Below are positions 63,908-64,000 of a DNA stretch of 64,000 nucleotides, piece by piece. Made by a program: the position numbers and the translations under genes. Positions within the stretch are counted from its first letter, which is position 1. The number at the start of each line of letters is the position of its first letter. Below the pieces are notes generated by a model, which saw only the letters and a list, made by a program, of their open reading frames with translations, did not search any database and was not told the DNA's origin. The stretch is from NCBI GenBank assembly GCA_037442205.1, contig JBBIQS010000019.1, forward strand, positions 35,917 through 99,916, given 5' to 3'. Source of the DNA: JBBIQS01 sp037442205. Lineage in GTDB: Bacteria; Myxococcota; Myxococcia; Myxococcales; UBA5297.

Positions 63908-64000
63908 TTAGGCACCCAAGTCCGACACGTCTCCTGGGCCTGAGAGTCGGGCGGTCAAGGCAGCGGCCGAGAAGCTGACGCGACGGTTGATCACTCTGAT
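63908..64000 (-). CDS. C-terminal end of an upstream gene, cut by window edge
   Basis: On the minus strand a frame enters at base 64000 and reads 30 residues (INRRVSFSAAALTARL, SGPGDVSDLGA) to a TAA at 63908. Too short to identify; possibly the protein preceding the toxin-like domain. Confidence 0.35.
   Translation of the reverse strand: MRVINRRVSFSAAALTARLSGPGDVSDLGA

Overview
The window is a dense, very GC-rich bacterial chromosome segment, probably from a Myxococcota (deltaproteobacterial) organism. The main clues are a secreted protein with a GC-membrane helix-Arg tail like the MYXO-CTERM signal (14004-15050), a sigma factor resembling the Myxococcales-restricted Sig-70 group (32734-33618), a Ser/Thr kinase with a PEGA-like tail, several Cys-rich lipoproteins with CNGxDDxCDG repeats, and many hybrid histidine kinases. 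A glycyl radical enzyme and a molybdenum hydroxylase suggest at least facultative anaerobic metabolism. This placement is inference from gene content; no rRNA gene is present.

Layout. 1-6.4 kb: leftward operon for a molybdenum hydroxylase (FAD subunit, then a fused 2Fe-2S/Mo subunit), a TetR regulator, an SDR reductase and a ketopantoate-reductase-like protein, with a readable promoter and an inverted repeat at its head. 6.5-11.2 kb: rightward FIST sensor, hybrid kinase and two small unknown proteins, linked by ATGA stop/start overlaps. 11.2-18.1 kb: leftward small barrel-like protein, SulP transporter with STAS and cyclic-nucleotide domains, MYXO-CTERM lyase-like protein and multi-GAF kinase. 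18.3-27.5 kb: YchJ, a large Gly-rich lipoprotein, a membrane glycosyltransferase, deoC with an unusual N-terminus, an FG-GAP lipoprotein and a DUF72 protein. 27.6-31 kb: a 21-bp tandem repeat array and a leftward ABC-2 exporter operon (adaptor, ATPase, permease).

31-37 kb: two paralogous secreted proteins with duplicated leaders, the sigma factor, a Tyr-rich lipoprotein, a TPR/PEGA protein and the kinase. 37.2-40.5 kb: glycyl radical enzyme with its activase. 40.5-46.2 kb: thioredoxin, methyltransferase, Cys-rich lipoproteins and a poly(A) polymerase/CCA-type nucleotidyltransferase. 46.4-52.9 kb: a four-gene translationally coupled signalling operon (hybrid kinase, CheR, CheB, hybrid kinase). 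53-59.7 kb: a DUF4412-like protein with a clear terminator, a probable glycogen gene set (GlgA, esterase, ATP-grasp), a lipoprotein and a DUF481-like barrel.

59.7-64 kb is the most mobile part: a REP-associated tyrosine transposase framed by 46-bp inverted repeats (a third copy lies 3.8 kb away), radA, two broken DDE transposases, a 30-bp direct repeat that marks two truncation points, and at the right edge a two-gene cassette that looks like a small ADP-ribosyltransferase-type toxin with a possible immunity partner.
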